Assembly (NCBI RefSeq): GCF_048128805.1 | Contig: NC_135999.1 | Coordinates: 19,241,190 to 19,305,189 of the forward strand | Length of the DNA: 64,000 nt | Direction of reading: 5' to 3' | Origin: Centroberyx gerrardi | Lineage: Eukaryota > Chordata > Actinopteri > Beryciformes > Berycidae | Shown: piece after piece, positions 47,132 to 59,573 of the stretch | Numbering within the stretch: position 1 is the first letter of the stretch | Layout: the number at the start of each line of letters is the position of its first letter | Notes under the pieces: model-generated | Database searches by the model: none | Told to the model about the DNA's origin: nothing | What the model saw: the letters and a program-made list of their open reading frames with translations, nothing else | Made by a program: the position numbers and the translations under genes

Positions 47132-50100
47132 AAACTCATGTTTCAGCTTAGTAAAAGCAGTTTCTACTGGCGTCTTTGTAAATCATTGGATGGATGGATG
47201 GATGGAAGAACAGAAGGAACCCTACTCTACAGACAATGCACTTTTCCCTCTCTCTCTCTTTACTCATTTGTTTTTAATCACCATCTTCTTCCCTCTGTAT
47301 GTCGCTTCAGATCTTTGCCATAGTGGTGTTTGCCTGCATCACGACGGAGGGATATGTGAACCCCATCCACAGCTCCGAGGCAAAGTGCATCTTCAACCAG
47401 AATGACTCGGCGTGTCAGTACGCCGTGAGCATCGGGGTGATCGCCTTCCTGGCCTGCGTGGCCTTCCTCGTGTTGGACGCCTACTTGCCTCTCATGAGCA
47501 ACGCACAGGAAAGGAAATACGCTGTCATGGCTGACCTGGGATTCTCAGGTGAGCAGGAGCTTAAAGTCGCAACGAAGCGGCATTTTGAAAGTATCTTGCT
47601 TCCTTAATTTGATGTATTTCCGGTTGAAACAGGACGTTTGGGGCGGGACAGAACGCAAGGAGGGATCATTCAAAACTGTAAACCAATGGGATATCAGTTA
47701 GGGAGAGTAAGGCAGTTTTATTTGACGGGAAAGGTGGAGGGGCGGAGAGTTTTTATGTAGCCCTCCGGGTACATGATGAAGTCATCACTAAAGATTTTCT
47801 GTTTTCCATGAAGTGAAAGTAATGAGATTTTGATAAAACAAAAAACAAAAAATACAATAAAATATATTTTTTGTCATTTTCTCAGGCATAAATTGTCAAA
47901 TAGGTGTATGGTATGATAGAATGAGCTGAACAGCCAAAAGTCATTTTCATTTCAGTGTGACTTTAAAGTGATTTCCAAGGTTTGGATTAGACTCCTACTG
48001 TAGGTCTGAATTAACTGAGCTGTTTGCATTAGAGTGCATTCATAGCACTGTAAGGTGCATATACAGCGAGGGTAAACCCAGTTCAACTCATGTTACTCTA
48101 CCCAGAATAGAGTTTCCCCATCCTTTTAGGCTGACATAAATCTTTATTATATAAATGTTTGTTATACACCAGAGTAAGTAGTCTGAAACTGATGAAAGTT
48201 ATGTGAAGATTGGGTCTTTTAAGAAAAAAAAACCCATAAGTTAATGCTTTTCTGAACATATTTTTGATTTTTATGTCCTGCCACCATGGTACATTATGTT
48301 GTCATGGTGTCATGATAGAAACTTCATACTCACACCACAGGTTCCACCTATAGAGATGATCTGGTTAGATTTTGGATTGTTTTGCTGCATAAATTTGCAT
48401 TTTAATGAGGAAAAACTGATTTTCTTGGAACTACTATAACTCCTTAATGCTTTATGATACAGAGTTCAAATTAACACCACCCATGTGTTACGTGAAGACA
48501 GGTATGTTGACATAGACATATTTGCCAATTCATGCATTAATAGACCCTTTTCACATCGTCATGGTAACCGCTTCCATGCTGAGAAACCAGTGCATTACAA
48601 CTTCCTTTAGCAAGTTTCTTTTTGCGACTTATTGACAAACCGATCCAACAAAAGCAACAAAATTGTAATGGTTGCTAGCACTAGATACATAATGTAACAA
48701 ATAAAACATTTTGGGCAGGTTGTGGAGTGGTTTAGTGAAGGCCATAGCTGGTAATAGGAAGTTGTAATGCACCGGTTTCCCAATGCAGAAGCATTGAGAA
48801 ACAGAATGTGAAAAGGGCCTATTAGATTAATAAATGACCTCATTAGCATAACTGGTAGTGTTTAATATATCATGGTGATTATGGCGGACGTCAGGTGCCT
48901 CGCGGTGTTTATATTGGTGGTTGTTTTCCTCATGATGATAACTGACTGGAGGTTATAGTTTACTGGCTGTTATTGGTTTTAATGGTTATTTCGCTCTTCT
49001 AAATAGTTGATCCCTCCTTCTCAGTCCTTTCTTTTCTGTTTTATTTCCTTGTTTGAATGTGAACTCCCTTCACACAGGAAGCCTCACAGCTTTGGCTCAA
49101 TGTCTGACAGATCACAGCCTGTTTTTCCTGACATGGCATGTATTATTCATCATGTGGATGATGAGAAGGCAGTGGGGTGGAGGAGGAGGATGACATCAGA
49201 GTTCTGATGAAATTAAACATTCATCAGCTGTCCATAATACAGTTCAGTCAGCCATTCTTCAAGGGAACAAAGAAGTGGTTGGGGAACCACTGGAAAAAAA
49301 AAAAAGGCATTTCATCATTTGAGCAGATGGCGACACGAGCAGCCTTTTTGCTCTTTTGTCAATGTTTTTGTTCTTTTGTTTTTCACAGGAATTCACTGTA
49401 GCTTTTCATATCTGTGTTTTCAGCGGAGCACTTCTGATACCATTTCATACAGTGTGGAAAAACACATGAATCATTTGTCTGTGTGTTTGTGCATCTGTGT
49501 CCCTCTGTACGTTCTGCAGGGGTGTGGACCTTCCTGTGGTTTGTGTGTTTCTGCCTGTTGGCCAGTCAGTGGGGTCGTACACACGATGTCAGCGGTATCC
49601 CCGAGGACGCCGCGCGGGCCACTGTGGCCTTCTCGTTCTTCTCTATCGCCACCTGGGTGAGGAGGACTGCTGCTGCGTCCCGTGCGCAGACTCACTCAAA
49701 TCAACTTGGTTTTAGCTGTTCTCTTTGTCTAGTATGCGTAAGATGATTGTAGGCCCATCTTCCTCTCCTTGGTCTGCCAAGTGAATATCTACCATGTTAC
49801 TTCTAATGTAACACTACCAGATCATTGACTATGGTATTTTACAGTTATTTACTGATACTAATAGACTGATTGATGAAGTTAAGTGACTGTAACTAGCTTG
49901 ACATTTGTCCTCTTATCATCTTAACGTGCAGGGAATCCTAACCTACTTTGCCCTGGGTCGTTACCGCCGTGGCGTTGACGAAGTTGCCGTGCCAACCTAC
50001 GCTGAGCCCCCACCGGATCACCACACCCCCTACCCACCGACCTACGCCCCGACCTCCTACGCCCCCACTACCTACACCCCTACCACTTACTCGGTCTATC

Positions 50101-50192
50101 CCACCAGTGGGCCAGACGCGCTCCTGCAGCCTTCCTTCATCCCCAACCCCCAGCCGCAGGGAGACGAAGGCTACCAGCCGCCCAACTACTGA
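43693..50192 (+). CDS. syngr2: Synaptogyrin-2
   Basis: Four-transmembrane MARVEL-domain protein of small cytoplasmic and synaptic-like vesicles, widely expressed. Exons 43693-43803, 47311-47548, 49520-49656 and 49932-50192 give 248 aa in phase. It starts MEETGGASAYGASLAG and contains FDFQKFIRQPQTI before helix 1. The loop KCIFNQNDSACQYA, ERKYAVMADLGFS and FSFFSIATWG follow in family order. The tail is Pro/Thr/Tyr-rich, with TYAPTSYAPTTYTPTTY repeats, and ends EGYQPPNY, like EGYQPPPVY in human SYNGR2. Neighbouring tk1 and afmid support syngr2 over other synaptogyrins. Intron 1 (3.5 kb) holds a large foldback structure. Confidence 0.94.
45262..47087. repeat. 1.8-kb foldback with ~185-base arms
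   Basis: Arms 45262-45450 and 46903-47087 are inverted copies, over 90% alike by eye. Both begin GGGCAGCTGTCCTCAACTGG when read inward and include CCACACCAGATGTGTCTC. The spacer is about 1.45 kb without recognisable genes. An AC-type microsatellite flanks the left arm and a GT repeat flanks the right, so the symmetry extends outward. It may be a DNA transposon with long inverted ends or an inverted duplication. Confidence 0.85.
47091..47127. repeat. (TG)n microsatellite at foldback edge
   Basis: TG run directly right of the right arm of the foldback structure. Confidence 0.9.
48538..48824. mobile_element. MITE with ~70-base inverted ends
   Basis: The left end TAATAGACCCTTTTCACAT and the reverse complement of the right end TAATAGGCCCTTTTCACAT match. 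Both continue to GTGCATTACAACTTCC. It lies in syngr2 intron 2. Family not named. Confidence 0.75.
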
Positions 50193-53100
50193 GACAGAGG
50201 GAGGAGGCGTGGAGGAGGCAGTGTTCCAGGTTATCTGTATACATACAGTGATTGCAGTTGCACTGCACAGACCCGTAGCTTGCTATATCATATTGATGTG
50301 GTTATGCATTTGATCGAATACACTCTTCCAGGTGTTGTGAGATCAGAGAACCTGAGCAGTCCAACTGCAAGTTGTAGATGGGGAACACTGCAGTTTAGGT
50401 CGAGGGTCGTAGCTCTTGGTCTGTGGTCAGATCTTAATACATCAGGCTGATTGTTGAGATTAGTGCTGATGATTGGGTAATCGGATCTTAGATCTGTGTG
50501 CAAAGATGCAACTTTTACCTCAAAAGGGCTAATCCTGAAGGGGATGGGTAGATGGGATGTTTGTCCGAGTGACATGGCAGGTTAGGGGTCACATGATGTG
50601 ACGTAATGAAGAGTATCTACCAATGAGAACTCCCTGTGGAAGTGGCCAGCACTTATTCTCACACACCTTATTCTCTGTTGGAACCTGACCTTGGAACCTA
50701 ATGCCTTTGTCCCAGAAGAAGAATGTGCATCTGTACATAGATATCATTATGCAAAGTTGCCATTTTAATGGTTGTATGTGCCTGATTTTTTTTGTTCTCA
50801 TTTGGTTTAGTTTCTGTATTTTTGTTTTCCTTCTAGTGCATTTATCTTGAACTGTGAGCACAAAGTTTCGAGTGAATATGAATTTATTTAATTCAGCAAA
50901 CTTAGTTGTGGGAGTACTGAATACAATGGGGATAAGCCAACTAAGAAACCCAGTATTTCCATATATAAACCCCTCTGTGTCTGAGTAGCAGTTTTTGACC
51001 CAACATGGGCTCTGTATAGAAAAGTTTTTCTTCTCCATTTTTAGCACTCAATTTATCTGATCATAAGGTCAGAAGAAAACTGCTTCATAACAAGGAAAGA
51101 CACAACAGAAACGTTGTTCCTGTGTTCACCTCTTCAGCAAATCATACATGTTTTTAATACCAGTTTGATCAGGAGTTATTGTTGAAGGGGAGAAACAGAA
51201 GAACCTTGATTTTCTTAACACTGACTGTGGTAAAAAATAAATAAATCATAAGACATTTGGGTAAAACATGGGTTACAAGTGTCAATATGTGGAGGTATTT
51301 ATTGAATATTCATATTCAGTGTCAGCCTTGTAACTTGTAGCTAACATTCAGATTGACAGGAGGGAGGGACAGTAGATAGCTAGGTACTTATTGAACAGGT
51401 TTATCCACCAAGTCTGTCCTCATACTAAATAGTAACTTATTAACCGCCAGCAACAATACTGCCTCCACAGCCTCTGCACAGGCAGGTCTCAGACTTCCTC
51501 AAGGGTCTCGGTGGCAGTTGGTTTTCTGGACACTTGATTGTTTTGATCATGTTTACAGGCTTCATAATCTAAACTATTGAGTCCAGCACTTGGAAGGCAG
51601 ACTTTAGTGTGTGTGTGTGTGTGTGTATGTCTTTACCCATGACAGATTAACACCTCTCCCTACAGGGATGATATTTACACGCCTCTCCTTAACGAGACCG
51701 CTGGTTTACTCTGTTGATTGTGCCTCACAGTACTTTAGTTGTCAGCTTGACACCCGAGTGGCCTTGACCGGTTCCTGCTCTGGCAGCTGTAGCTCAGCCA
51801 AAGTCGCACACAAAAGTTGGCCTAAGCTCACTTTTTGGTAACTCTGCCCCAGCTACCAAGGCTGTAAACTGAACTTAGATCTGTGCAAATGACAGACCAG
51901 AATTTAAATGTGGTTTCTATTTATTGAGCATGACGCTATGTTGTCATACTATATTGGAGTGATATTTGCAATGGTGGAAAAACAAACGCAGTTGATGTTT
52001 ATGTAATCTGTACAACTATCAGTTTGTTCATTCAGAACAAAACACACACAACCTGCTGAAACTAAATATGAGGAAAACAACACCGTTATTGGCGTTCAGT
52101 CTTTTGTGCCAACAGCAGACAAAGAGATTCAAGTAAACCTGGGAAGGAAGTTTCCTTGTAGAGGGAACCGACAGTAAAATGTGTTGCAAAATAAGCATAC
52201 GCCTAGTTTCTGTTTGCTATACAGCTGCATCACATCTGTGTTCAATGCTGTGCTTGAGCCAGCTTTGCTATGGTAAATTAAATCTTTTGTTCTTCACAGT
52301 GTACCCTCAACAAAATCAATGTATTGCTATGACACACTGAGTGAAGCCTAAAGTTTGTCACAATTACTCTTCTGATAATGAATTTAGCACCATGTTCTGC
52401 CTTCTGTCCAAGATAAACTCCAGCTGCCATCCCACAGTGCCGTAAATGTAACTAGTGACTACAATTAGATGTGTAGATGTTGATTTATATTAAAAGAATT
52501 ACAAGTAAATCATCCAAATTTGCCTGTTCAGTTCAATGAGGATGCGTGGATTTTATTTTGATTTCCCTATTTTGTGAGATGAATTTTTGTTATTTAAGCA
52601 AGGTCCACATTTTAGATTTGAAGAAACTAGAATATTAGAAATCATTTGTGTTTATATCACGTGATGTCTGTCAAATGTTTTATACAAAAATAACTGTGGC
52701 ACAAAAAACTAGTTGATTAAGTTTTGGTTTGCTTGTGTTGATAACGCGTTTATGAAAGTGCTTTTCTTTTTTTTTCCCCAAGATGATTGAGTTACGAAGC
52801 TGCCATGTGCTCTTTTCCTTACATCTTTTTTTGTCATGTCATGTCCTGGTGTGAAAAGCACAATAGCCATTTACTTGTGAGACTTTTTGTTCATCTGAGA
52901 AAGACAGAATAAAATCATTCACAGAATACATATATATATGTCTTATTATTTAGAATGGTATATGAGTAACACACAAACCAAAAGGTTTTGTATAGTATAT
53001 GGAAGGTACTTTTCTATTCCAAGCAGGAAACGCATTGCACAGCCTCAGAGCCTGCCAGGATTTAAACAGGTTATTTCGGTCCTCAGTAGCATGTGAGGAC

Positions 53101-53861
53101 ATTGGATTACACATCACACTCTTAGCACATCAAACATCAAAATTTAGCAAGAAGGAGAAAGGATATTCTCCAAACTGTCTGTATAAGATTCTCTCCGCAT
53201 TCAAGAAATGGTTGATTCGGACCTTTTGTGTGTTGAAACTGACTTTTACTCGTGCTCAAGCCTCAACACCCTGCTCCCCCGTCATATGTAGAGTAGTACA
53301 CCTGTAAGTCAACCTGTAAACCAAGGAGCCACTTCATTACATATGATGACAGTAAATATATTTAAGTCTGAAAATAATTTCAAACTTTCTGTTTGACAGA
53401 ATATTCCTGTTCAAAAAAAAAAATTCCCAAATAAAATGCTACAGATGTTTAGCCTGTAGTGAATAATATGGCAGTGAGTGAGTTGTTAGCTGGTTTATCC
53501 AACACCTTTCAAGTACTATCATGTGCATTGTCATATTCTCAAATGTACAAAAAAATAAACAGTCATATAAAAAAAAAAAGATACGTGACAACTAATAGAA
53601 GAATTACCCTCAAACGGACAAACAAAAGGCCGATGACAAATACAGAAGACTGACTGATTGAGCCTCATTCTTCTGCAGAGACCTAAAATACCAATACCAG
53701 GAAAAATACTGATAAAATCAAGCTACTTATCAATAAAAATCCCCTCTAATAGTAACATACATACATACATACATACATACACACACGCATTGACAACCAT
53801 TTTACACTGTTGTATTCCTCCTGAACTCTCCAGTCAGGTGCTCCACTGAGGTTTCTCGTGT
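50193..53861. other. 3' UTRs and spacer between convergent syngr2 and tk1
   Basis: AATAAA occurs at about 51237-51246 and at 52908-52913; either could end syngr2, the second implying a 2.7-kb 3' UTR. An ATAC repeat lies at 53754-53785. The open frames here are short and unlike known proteins. No clear poly(A) signal for tk1 was found. Confidence 0.5.
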
Positions 53862-56459
53862 TCAGAGGTGGAGGGAGGAGAAGAGCTTCCGGGGAACCCT
53901 GGAGTCCAGCTGTTTCCCCGGGACGACCTGCTGTGGAGTTTCGTCCCGCGGCGGAGCGCTGTTCTCTTTGTCCACCGCCAGGCCTCCGTAACACTTTCTG
54001 CACACCGCCTGGTACATGTCTGCTCCGCCGATCACCTCCACCTACGGCGCAGACAACAAATAAGAAACAGATTAAGGATTGAACCAGCGACCTTTTAGTC
54101 AGCATCTCTACCCCTGGCCAACCTGACACCTCTCAATACTTTTACCTCCGAGACAAACAACCTTTGCTCCATGCCCGCCAAATAATCAAGACAAGATTAC
54201 AGGAGGATTTGGAAGGAAAAAAAAGTGTGATGGGTGGTGGGGCAGGAACATAAAGGCTGACCGAGACAGATAATCTACCTGCTGCCGTCTTTACCTGTCC
54301 CTTAAAAATCTATATTTATGTCCTTTGTCATTCTGTCTCCTCACCTCCTTCTCGGCTCCTAGCCTCTTGGTGTAAGCAGCTTCTTTGTAACATTGCATAC
54401 AGACGGCGTTGAGCTTCACTACACTCTCCGCCAGAGGGACCAGGCTCAGGATGTTTCCAAATGGCTGCAGGAAGACACAGGACGACACAAAGAGCAGTTA
54501 GTTGGACCGAATGGATGCAGGTATTATTCTATTACAAGGAACAGACACACTATAGTGTAGAATAATGGCCACATTGAACCGTCTGTTATGTGGCTGACAG
54601 TGGGTTTTGTTCAGTGGAATATTTCCCTCCACAAAAATGTGTTCTTGCTTTTCTGCCATTTTGTTTTGCTTACACCCACAGTGGCACTCTGTCTGCCCGT
54701 GGAGCACAAACAGTGAGTCAGTCTGTGAATTTGAATTGTGAATAGATGCAAGTATCACATTTACTCTCACACAGACAAATACATACACACTCACCTTTCT
54801 CTGGAAGGTCCCGTCCAACGCAGCTACAATGATGGTCTTCCCTAAATTGGCCATCTCCTCACAGAACTCCACTGTGTCTGGGAACTGGAGAAACACAAGA
54901 GCAGCACAACATTAGATGTATTGTCCAGAGCGAGGACTAGTCTAGAGTCAAGGAATTTGGATAGATTCTCTAGTCCACTAATAGTTCCTGATGTTTTCCC
55001 CTCACAAGCAATAACCCTGATATAACCCTTTTACCACAAGTAAGGAAACTCTGACTAGGACTGAAAGGAGCAACAGTTATTTTGGATTGGGTTAACGCCT
55101 GTCAATCCATCACAGAGAAAGACTAGTATATATGGAAGGCAAAAAGTGGCTTGATAAGCGAAGCCAGGAAGAAAAATCATACTCACAAACTGCCCTTCAT
55201 CGATTCCAATGACACAGGCCTGCAGCGCCAGAGAGCGCACGTCTCCCAGTTGACTGGCCGGTACCGCTTCCATCGTGTTTCTAAATGGACAGAGAGAAAA
55301 ACTTTATTTTAAATGGACATTTTGTTACCGTTCTTCTAGGTCACACAGCACCTCCCTCGTTTACTTTCATTTGTGTAGGAAAATTGCACACAAATAAAAT
55401 CTGACCGAATCAGCTGTATGCTTGTGTTTGATATACTACATTGTAGGTATTCTCTTTTAGGTGTTTTTTATATGATTTCTTTTATGTTTTGTGTGTTTTA
55501 TATGTTTATGTGGCTCTGTGTAAGGTATGATTTTTTTTTTTTTTTTTTTTTTTACTGTGCAGCAGTGTCTCTCATCAAGACAAATTTCTCCCAAGGGAGA
55601 CAATAAAAGTCAACCTTAACCTTAGCAAGGTCTAAAGCCAGAACATCCTTCCATCAGTTTCAAATTATTCATTATAACGATTGAGTATACCACACACACA
55701 CACACACACACACACAGACAGAGAGAGAGAGAACATTTCTGTAAATTTGCAGAATAAAAACAGTTTCCTCACCTGTCGTGTGTGGCCATGCCTTTATCTG
55801 AATAGCGGGTGTCTCTGGCATATTTCACGACCAAGCAGTTATACTGGGCGACCTGGAAACGGCGCACTCTTCGCATCAGTTCCGTGCTGCAGAATAAATG
55901 ACATTAATTTCAGTTGCCATCCGTAAAACCAAGCAGACTGGTGAGAAATGGCAGCATTAAACTTGTGTAATAAGCTCGGCTCGGCTACAGAAAACACAGT
56001 AACATTAGGACCAACTCACAGGATAAACTCTGCAGTCATATTTGGCGGGATAATAAGATGTGAGCGGTATTTGTGGCATCAATACTTTGTTTTACTTACT
56101 GTACAAGTGACTAAGAATAACACAACACGCACTACACTTGCAAAGACAACTGGTGTTTCTGTGTAAATAAAAGTCAACTCACCTTTTCCCTGAAAACATC
56201 GGTCCAAAGATGACCTGCAGACAAAGAAGAGAAGTCAGGCTGAGGAAGTTAGTGGCAGGACAGGGAAGTCAACTACTAAAACAACAAAGAGCCTTTCTTT
56301 ATACACACATACGTTTATGTCGTGTTTTTAAGATTAATTTAGCTAACGTTTGTTAATGTCACGACATTGTTAAGACTGTAAATAAATACGAACCTGGATT
56401 TGTCCTCTAGCTCTCCGCGGGGAATTTGGAAGAATCCTCGGCACATCCAAACAGTCCAT
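53862..56459 (-). CDS. tk1: Cytosolic thymidine kinase 1
   Basis: Phosphorylates thymidine to dTMP with ATP in the S-phase salvage pathway. Exons on the minus strand: 56459-56394, 56214-56183, 55886-55773, 55280-55187, 54884-54795, 54464-54345 and 54041-53862; phases agree, 231 aa (human 234). It starts [14 protein letters not shown]. The P-loop GPMFSGKST is at about 26-34 and DEGQF, holding the catalytic glutamate, at about 98-102. Zinc cysteines are seen as CMQC (154, 157) and CRKC (186, 189), one residue offset from the human positions. The C-terminus keeps a KEN box (197-199, DKENSAPP), the APC/C-Cdh1 degron that removes TK1 at mitotic exit. The upstream promoter fits cell-cycle control. 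Confidence 0.97.
55390..55640 (+). mobile_element. LINE/SINE 3' fragment in tk1 intron
   Basis: CTCCCAAGGGAGACAATAAA followed by AGTCAACCTTAACCTTAGC has the form of a retroposon 3' end with a CCTTAA-type tail. A T run of about 23 bases lies at 55530-55552. Confidence 0.5.
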
Positions 56460-56579
56460 GTTTAATGTAAAGGAACTAAGGTCTATTAAGAAAATAAAAC
56501 TAGATAAATAAAAAAAAGTGCTCTCCCAGCAGTAACTTACAGCGATATAACCTTAATATGACAAAAGACAAGTCGAACT

Positions 56580-56725
56580 TAAGTTAAATATCGCGCGCCC
56601 CGGTTTCTACCCGGCGGGCACTTACAACGGAAGTGACTTCAACCAATGATCGTGGAGCAACGTGACACGCCGCACCAATCAGCTTCTAGATAACAGAGAA
56701 CGCTGGCGCCAGCTGGGACCAATCA
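56580..56725 (-). promoter_or_regulatory. tk1 cell-cycle promoter: E2F-like and triple CCAAT
   Basis: Reading toward tk1 there are three inverted CCAAT boxes (plus-strand CCAAT at 56643-56647, 56675-56679 and 56719-56723), spaced 32 and 44 bases. They are followed by the E2F-like GGGCGCGCGATA around 56589-56601. A second GC-rich GCCCGCCGGG is at about 56610-56619. NF-Y plus E2F is the known layout of mammalian TK1 promoters; use here is inferred. Confidence 0.7.
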
Positions 56726-57052
56726 AAACAAGAAAGTGTGGAGGCGCCACAGTAAAAGAAGCAGCTGTTGATTTTTCCTGTCTAATACTAGTGTGTCTGC
56801 TTGTAAAGAAACGAAATTAAATCACTGTAATGACTTTTCCCCCCAGTAACACGTAATGTTATTATCCCTAGTTATTTAGCAATAGCTTATTATATTCCTA
56901 TGCTTATTATTTTTCTGTATGTATATTTGTGATTTGTCTTTGACACTGCACTTAAAGGATGTATATACATTTTTCAGTGTCGTTATGAATATAGATTTAC
57001 ATAAAACAAACCACTGTACTATTCTTATTGTGTGTGTGTGTGTGTGTGTGTG

Positions 57053-57490
57053 TGTAAGTAAGTAAATAAGTAAGTAAAGTTTATTTCTAGAGCACATTTA
57101 AACACAGCTTGAGCTGACCAAAGTGCTGTACAAAAGAACATTAAAATACAAAGTAAAAGTAGAACACAAGGAGAAACATACCAACGACAACAATAAGCAA
57201 CAACAAGGGACAAAATACAGAGTTATAGACATGACAACAGATTAAAAGATTAGTGGGCCAAAAAGGCCAGAGAATAAAAATGTGTGTGTGTTTGTGGTAC
57301 TCAATAATGACTTTTGATGACCTTATCGTATTTTATCGATTTTATTTGTTATCTCCTCTAAAGCCTATTCTTGGTCAAGTTTATATGCCTATATCCCCTT
57401 CTGACATCCGAATGCCAGCACGTGCCCCTTCAATTCCGCCCAATGGATTTTTTTTAATGTATAATACATGAAACAATAAAAATAAATAAA
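57053..57490. mobile_element. Two adjoining retroposon fragments
   Basis: GTTTATTTCTAGAGCACATTTAAA-type text (core AGAGCACATTTAA, then CCAAAGTGCTGTACAAAA) is a frequent fish repeat end in antisense orientation, preceded by an AAGT repeat. From about 57300 a second fragment runs to an AATAAATAAATAAAG tail at 57475-57495. Classes are not resolved. Confidence 0.5.
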
Positions 57491-58094
57491 TAAAGTGTCC
57501 CTTTTCTTTCTAAAACGTCCTGGCTGTTGTTTCGGTTCATTCTTGGAGCTCTTACCGGACTATAAACCGGTTATGTCAAGGCGGTGGCAGCGTTTCCTTG
57601 GTCTATTTTAGTCCTTCACATTCAGATCTGGATTCATCATAATAGTTTTTATAAAAGATCTTTTAGGTAACAGTCCCATGCAGAACTAATTGCTCAAGGG
57701 AACGGAGAAAGGGGTCAATACAATAACAGACAGGAAAGGATGGCCCACGAGCGACAGACTTGGACTGATCTGATTGGTTGCGCAGGAAAACAGGGTTCAA
57801 AAGTCCAGTCGCACTGCTGTGCACTTGCTGCCTGAACTCACTTGTCAGCCACCGGAGTTTCAGGGAAGTCTCCTCAAGAGATAACATGATGCGTTGGGAT
57901 GATATGAAGAAAGATGTAAGACTTTGACTTTTGACTTTGAGCTCTTTCCCTCCATATTTTGCTTCTAGGCAATAAGTCTATTATGTCTACAGTGGAAGAA
58001 TGCTTTCCCTTATCCTTGACCTCTGGCTCACCCTTGCAGTCCTTGCACTTCCCTCTAGCTGTGACAATTGTTCAGATTGAAGTGATGTGTGTTA

Positions 58095-58660
58095 TGCCGC
58101 TTTTCCATCGCATGGTACCGGCTCAACTCGACTCGACTCTACTCGACTTCTTTGGTTTTACATTGGGCAAGTAGGCTACCTGGTACCTGGTACTTTTTTT
58201 GGTAGCACCTCCGTCGAGGTTCGAAGCGAGTTGAGGCGATACCAAAAGGTGACGTAAAAACACTGCAGACTACTGATTGGTCAGGGAGAATCGTCACGGG
58301 ACATATATGCTAACGTTAGCTACCAGGTTAGCGGTTAGCTTACCCTCTTGCGTCGCCTTTGAGCAACCAGAGAGCAGTCTTTTGTCTTGCTGCCTTCAGC
58401 CTCTTCTGAAATAAAATCTGTCTCCTTGCTGTGACTAACACCCACATACCGAGAATCAAGAACACCATCCCTTCGATAGCCTCCATTGTTGCTGTGTGTG
58501 TCGCGTTTCATGCGGCGTCGCAGCGTCGCTATGACGACCATTTTTTTGGGGGGGGGTGAGGGGGCACATTGAGGGGGTACTATCTGTAAACAAGTGGTAC
58601 TACCAAAAGCGAGTAGAGGCGGGGCGAGTTGAGCCGGTACCATGCGGTGAAAAAGCGGCA
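58095..58660. mobile_element. PIF/Harbinger-like MITE
   Basis: The ends TGCCGCTTTTCCATCGCATG and (reverse complement of right) TGCCGCTTTTTCACCGCATG continue together through GTACCGGCTCAACTCG for about 50 bases. A 3-bp TTA is present at both borders (58092-58094 and 58661-58663), the Harbinger target. There is no transposase in its 566 bases. Confidence 0.8.
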
Positions 58661-59030
58661 TTAGGTGCCTGCTGTGCAGCTGGACTATGCTGCTACAAAG
58701 GTAAACAGCAGCAACTTTTATTTGTTTGTTTTTTAAAGGTCAAACGTCATGCCTCAAGTTAAGATTTAATTTCAACCAAAAATAGACCCATAGGTGCTAC
58801 TAAACGATATATATTATCCACTTCTATACCAAGAATACTTTTGTCAGGACAGGAGATAACAAAGATAAAGCTTGATTTTTTTCTCAGTTACACTCTGTTG
58901 CTCTTATGCAGAATATAGCCCTTTAGCTTTGTCAGGTTTTTCAGTATTTTTCAACCTCTGGCTGTAAAGACAGCCTGTTTGGTTAATGGAAGAATTATAA
59001 TTTATAGTATTATATTGTTATGGTTTGGTT

Positions 59031-59573
59031 CAGAGTTGGGGGCGTTCATGAATTGAATTGAGAATGCGTGGTAAATTACAATTCAGTTCCTGGAGTTAGA
59101 ATTGGAATTGGAATGTCACACAGCTCCAAGGAAACAGAACTGGAGTTGAATTGGAATGAAACAGAATTGAATTCCATTAAATTCCACGAAATTCCGCTTC
59201 TAAGAGAGGTTGTTTCTAAACCTAAATTATAAATCAAACATTATGAAAAAAAGACTGTTAAACAATTCACATACATTCAATCATAATGTATAAATTATAA
59301 TTAGCCTATGTTACGAATCAAATACCACCTGAAAGATAGGCTACCTTTAACATTTTTCGATATTCAGTAGATATAGGACTTCTAATTTCAGATGTGGTAA
59401 GAAAAAAAACAAAAACATGGAATTTCACAGAATTTTATTCAACTACCTGAAATTCCAATTCAATTCAAATTCTGTCTCCTATGGTTTTTTATTTTATTTT
59501 TTTATTTTTTTAGTCAAATTCCAATTCCAGTTGAACTGGAATTAAAGGGTTCATTCATGACTTGTCCCCAACC
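59031..59573. mobile_element. AATTCAATTCC-rich MITE ending at afmid start
   Basis: The left end CAGAGTTGGGG, followed by CGTTCATGAATTG, pairs with the right end TTCATTCATGACTTGTCCCC-AAC. The interior is rich in GGAATTGAATT words, a familiar fish repeat. The right terminus falls one base or less before the inferred afmid ATG at 59574. Confidence 0.65.

Larger units (their letters stand above)
56820..59030. other. Transposon-rich spacer between tk1 and afmid
   Basis: No exon is recognised. It holds a GT repeat (57030-57056), retroposon fragments and a Harbinger-like MITE; remaining parts are AT-rich and featureless. Confidence 0.6.

Noticed and set aside
50589-51047. 152-codon minus-strand frame
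   Set aside because: It lies in the probable syngr2 3' UTR, with no recognisable motif or promoter.
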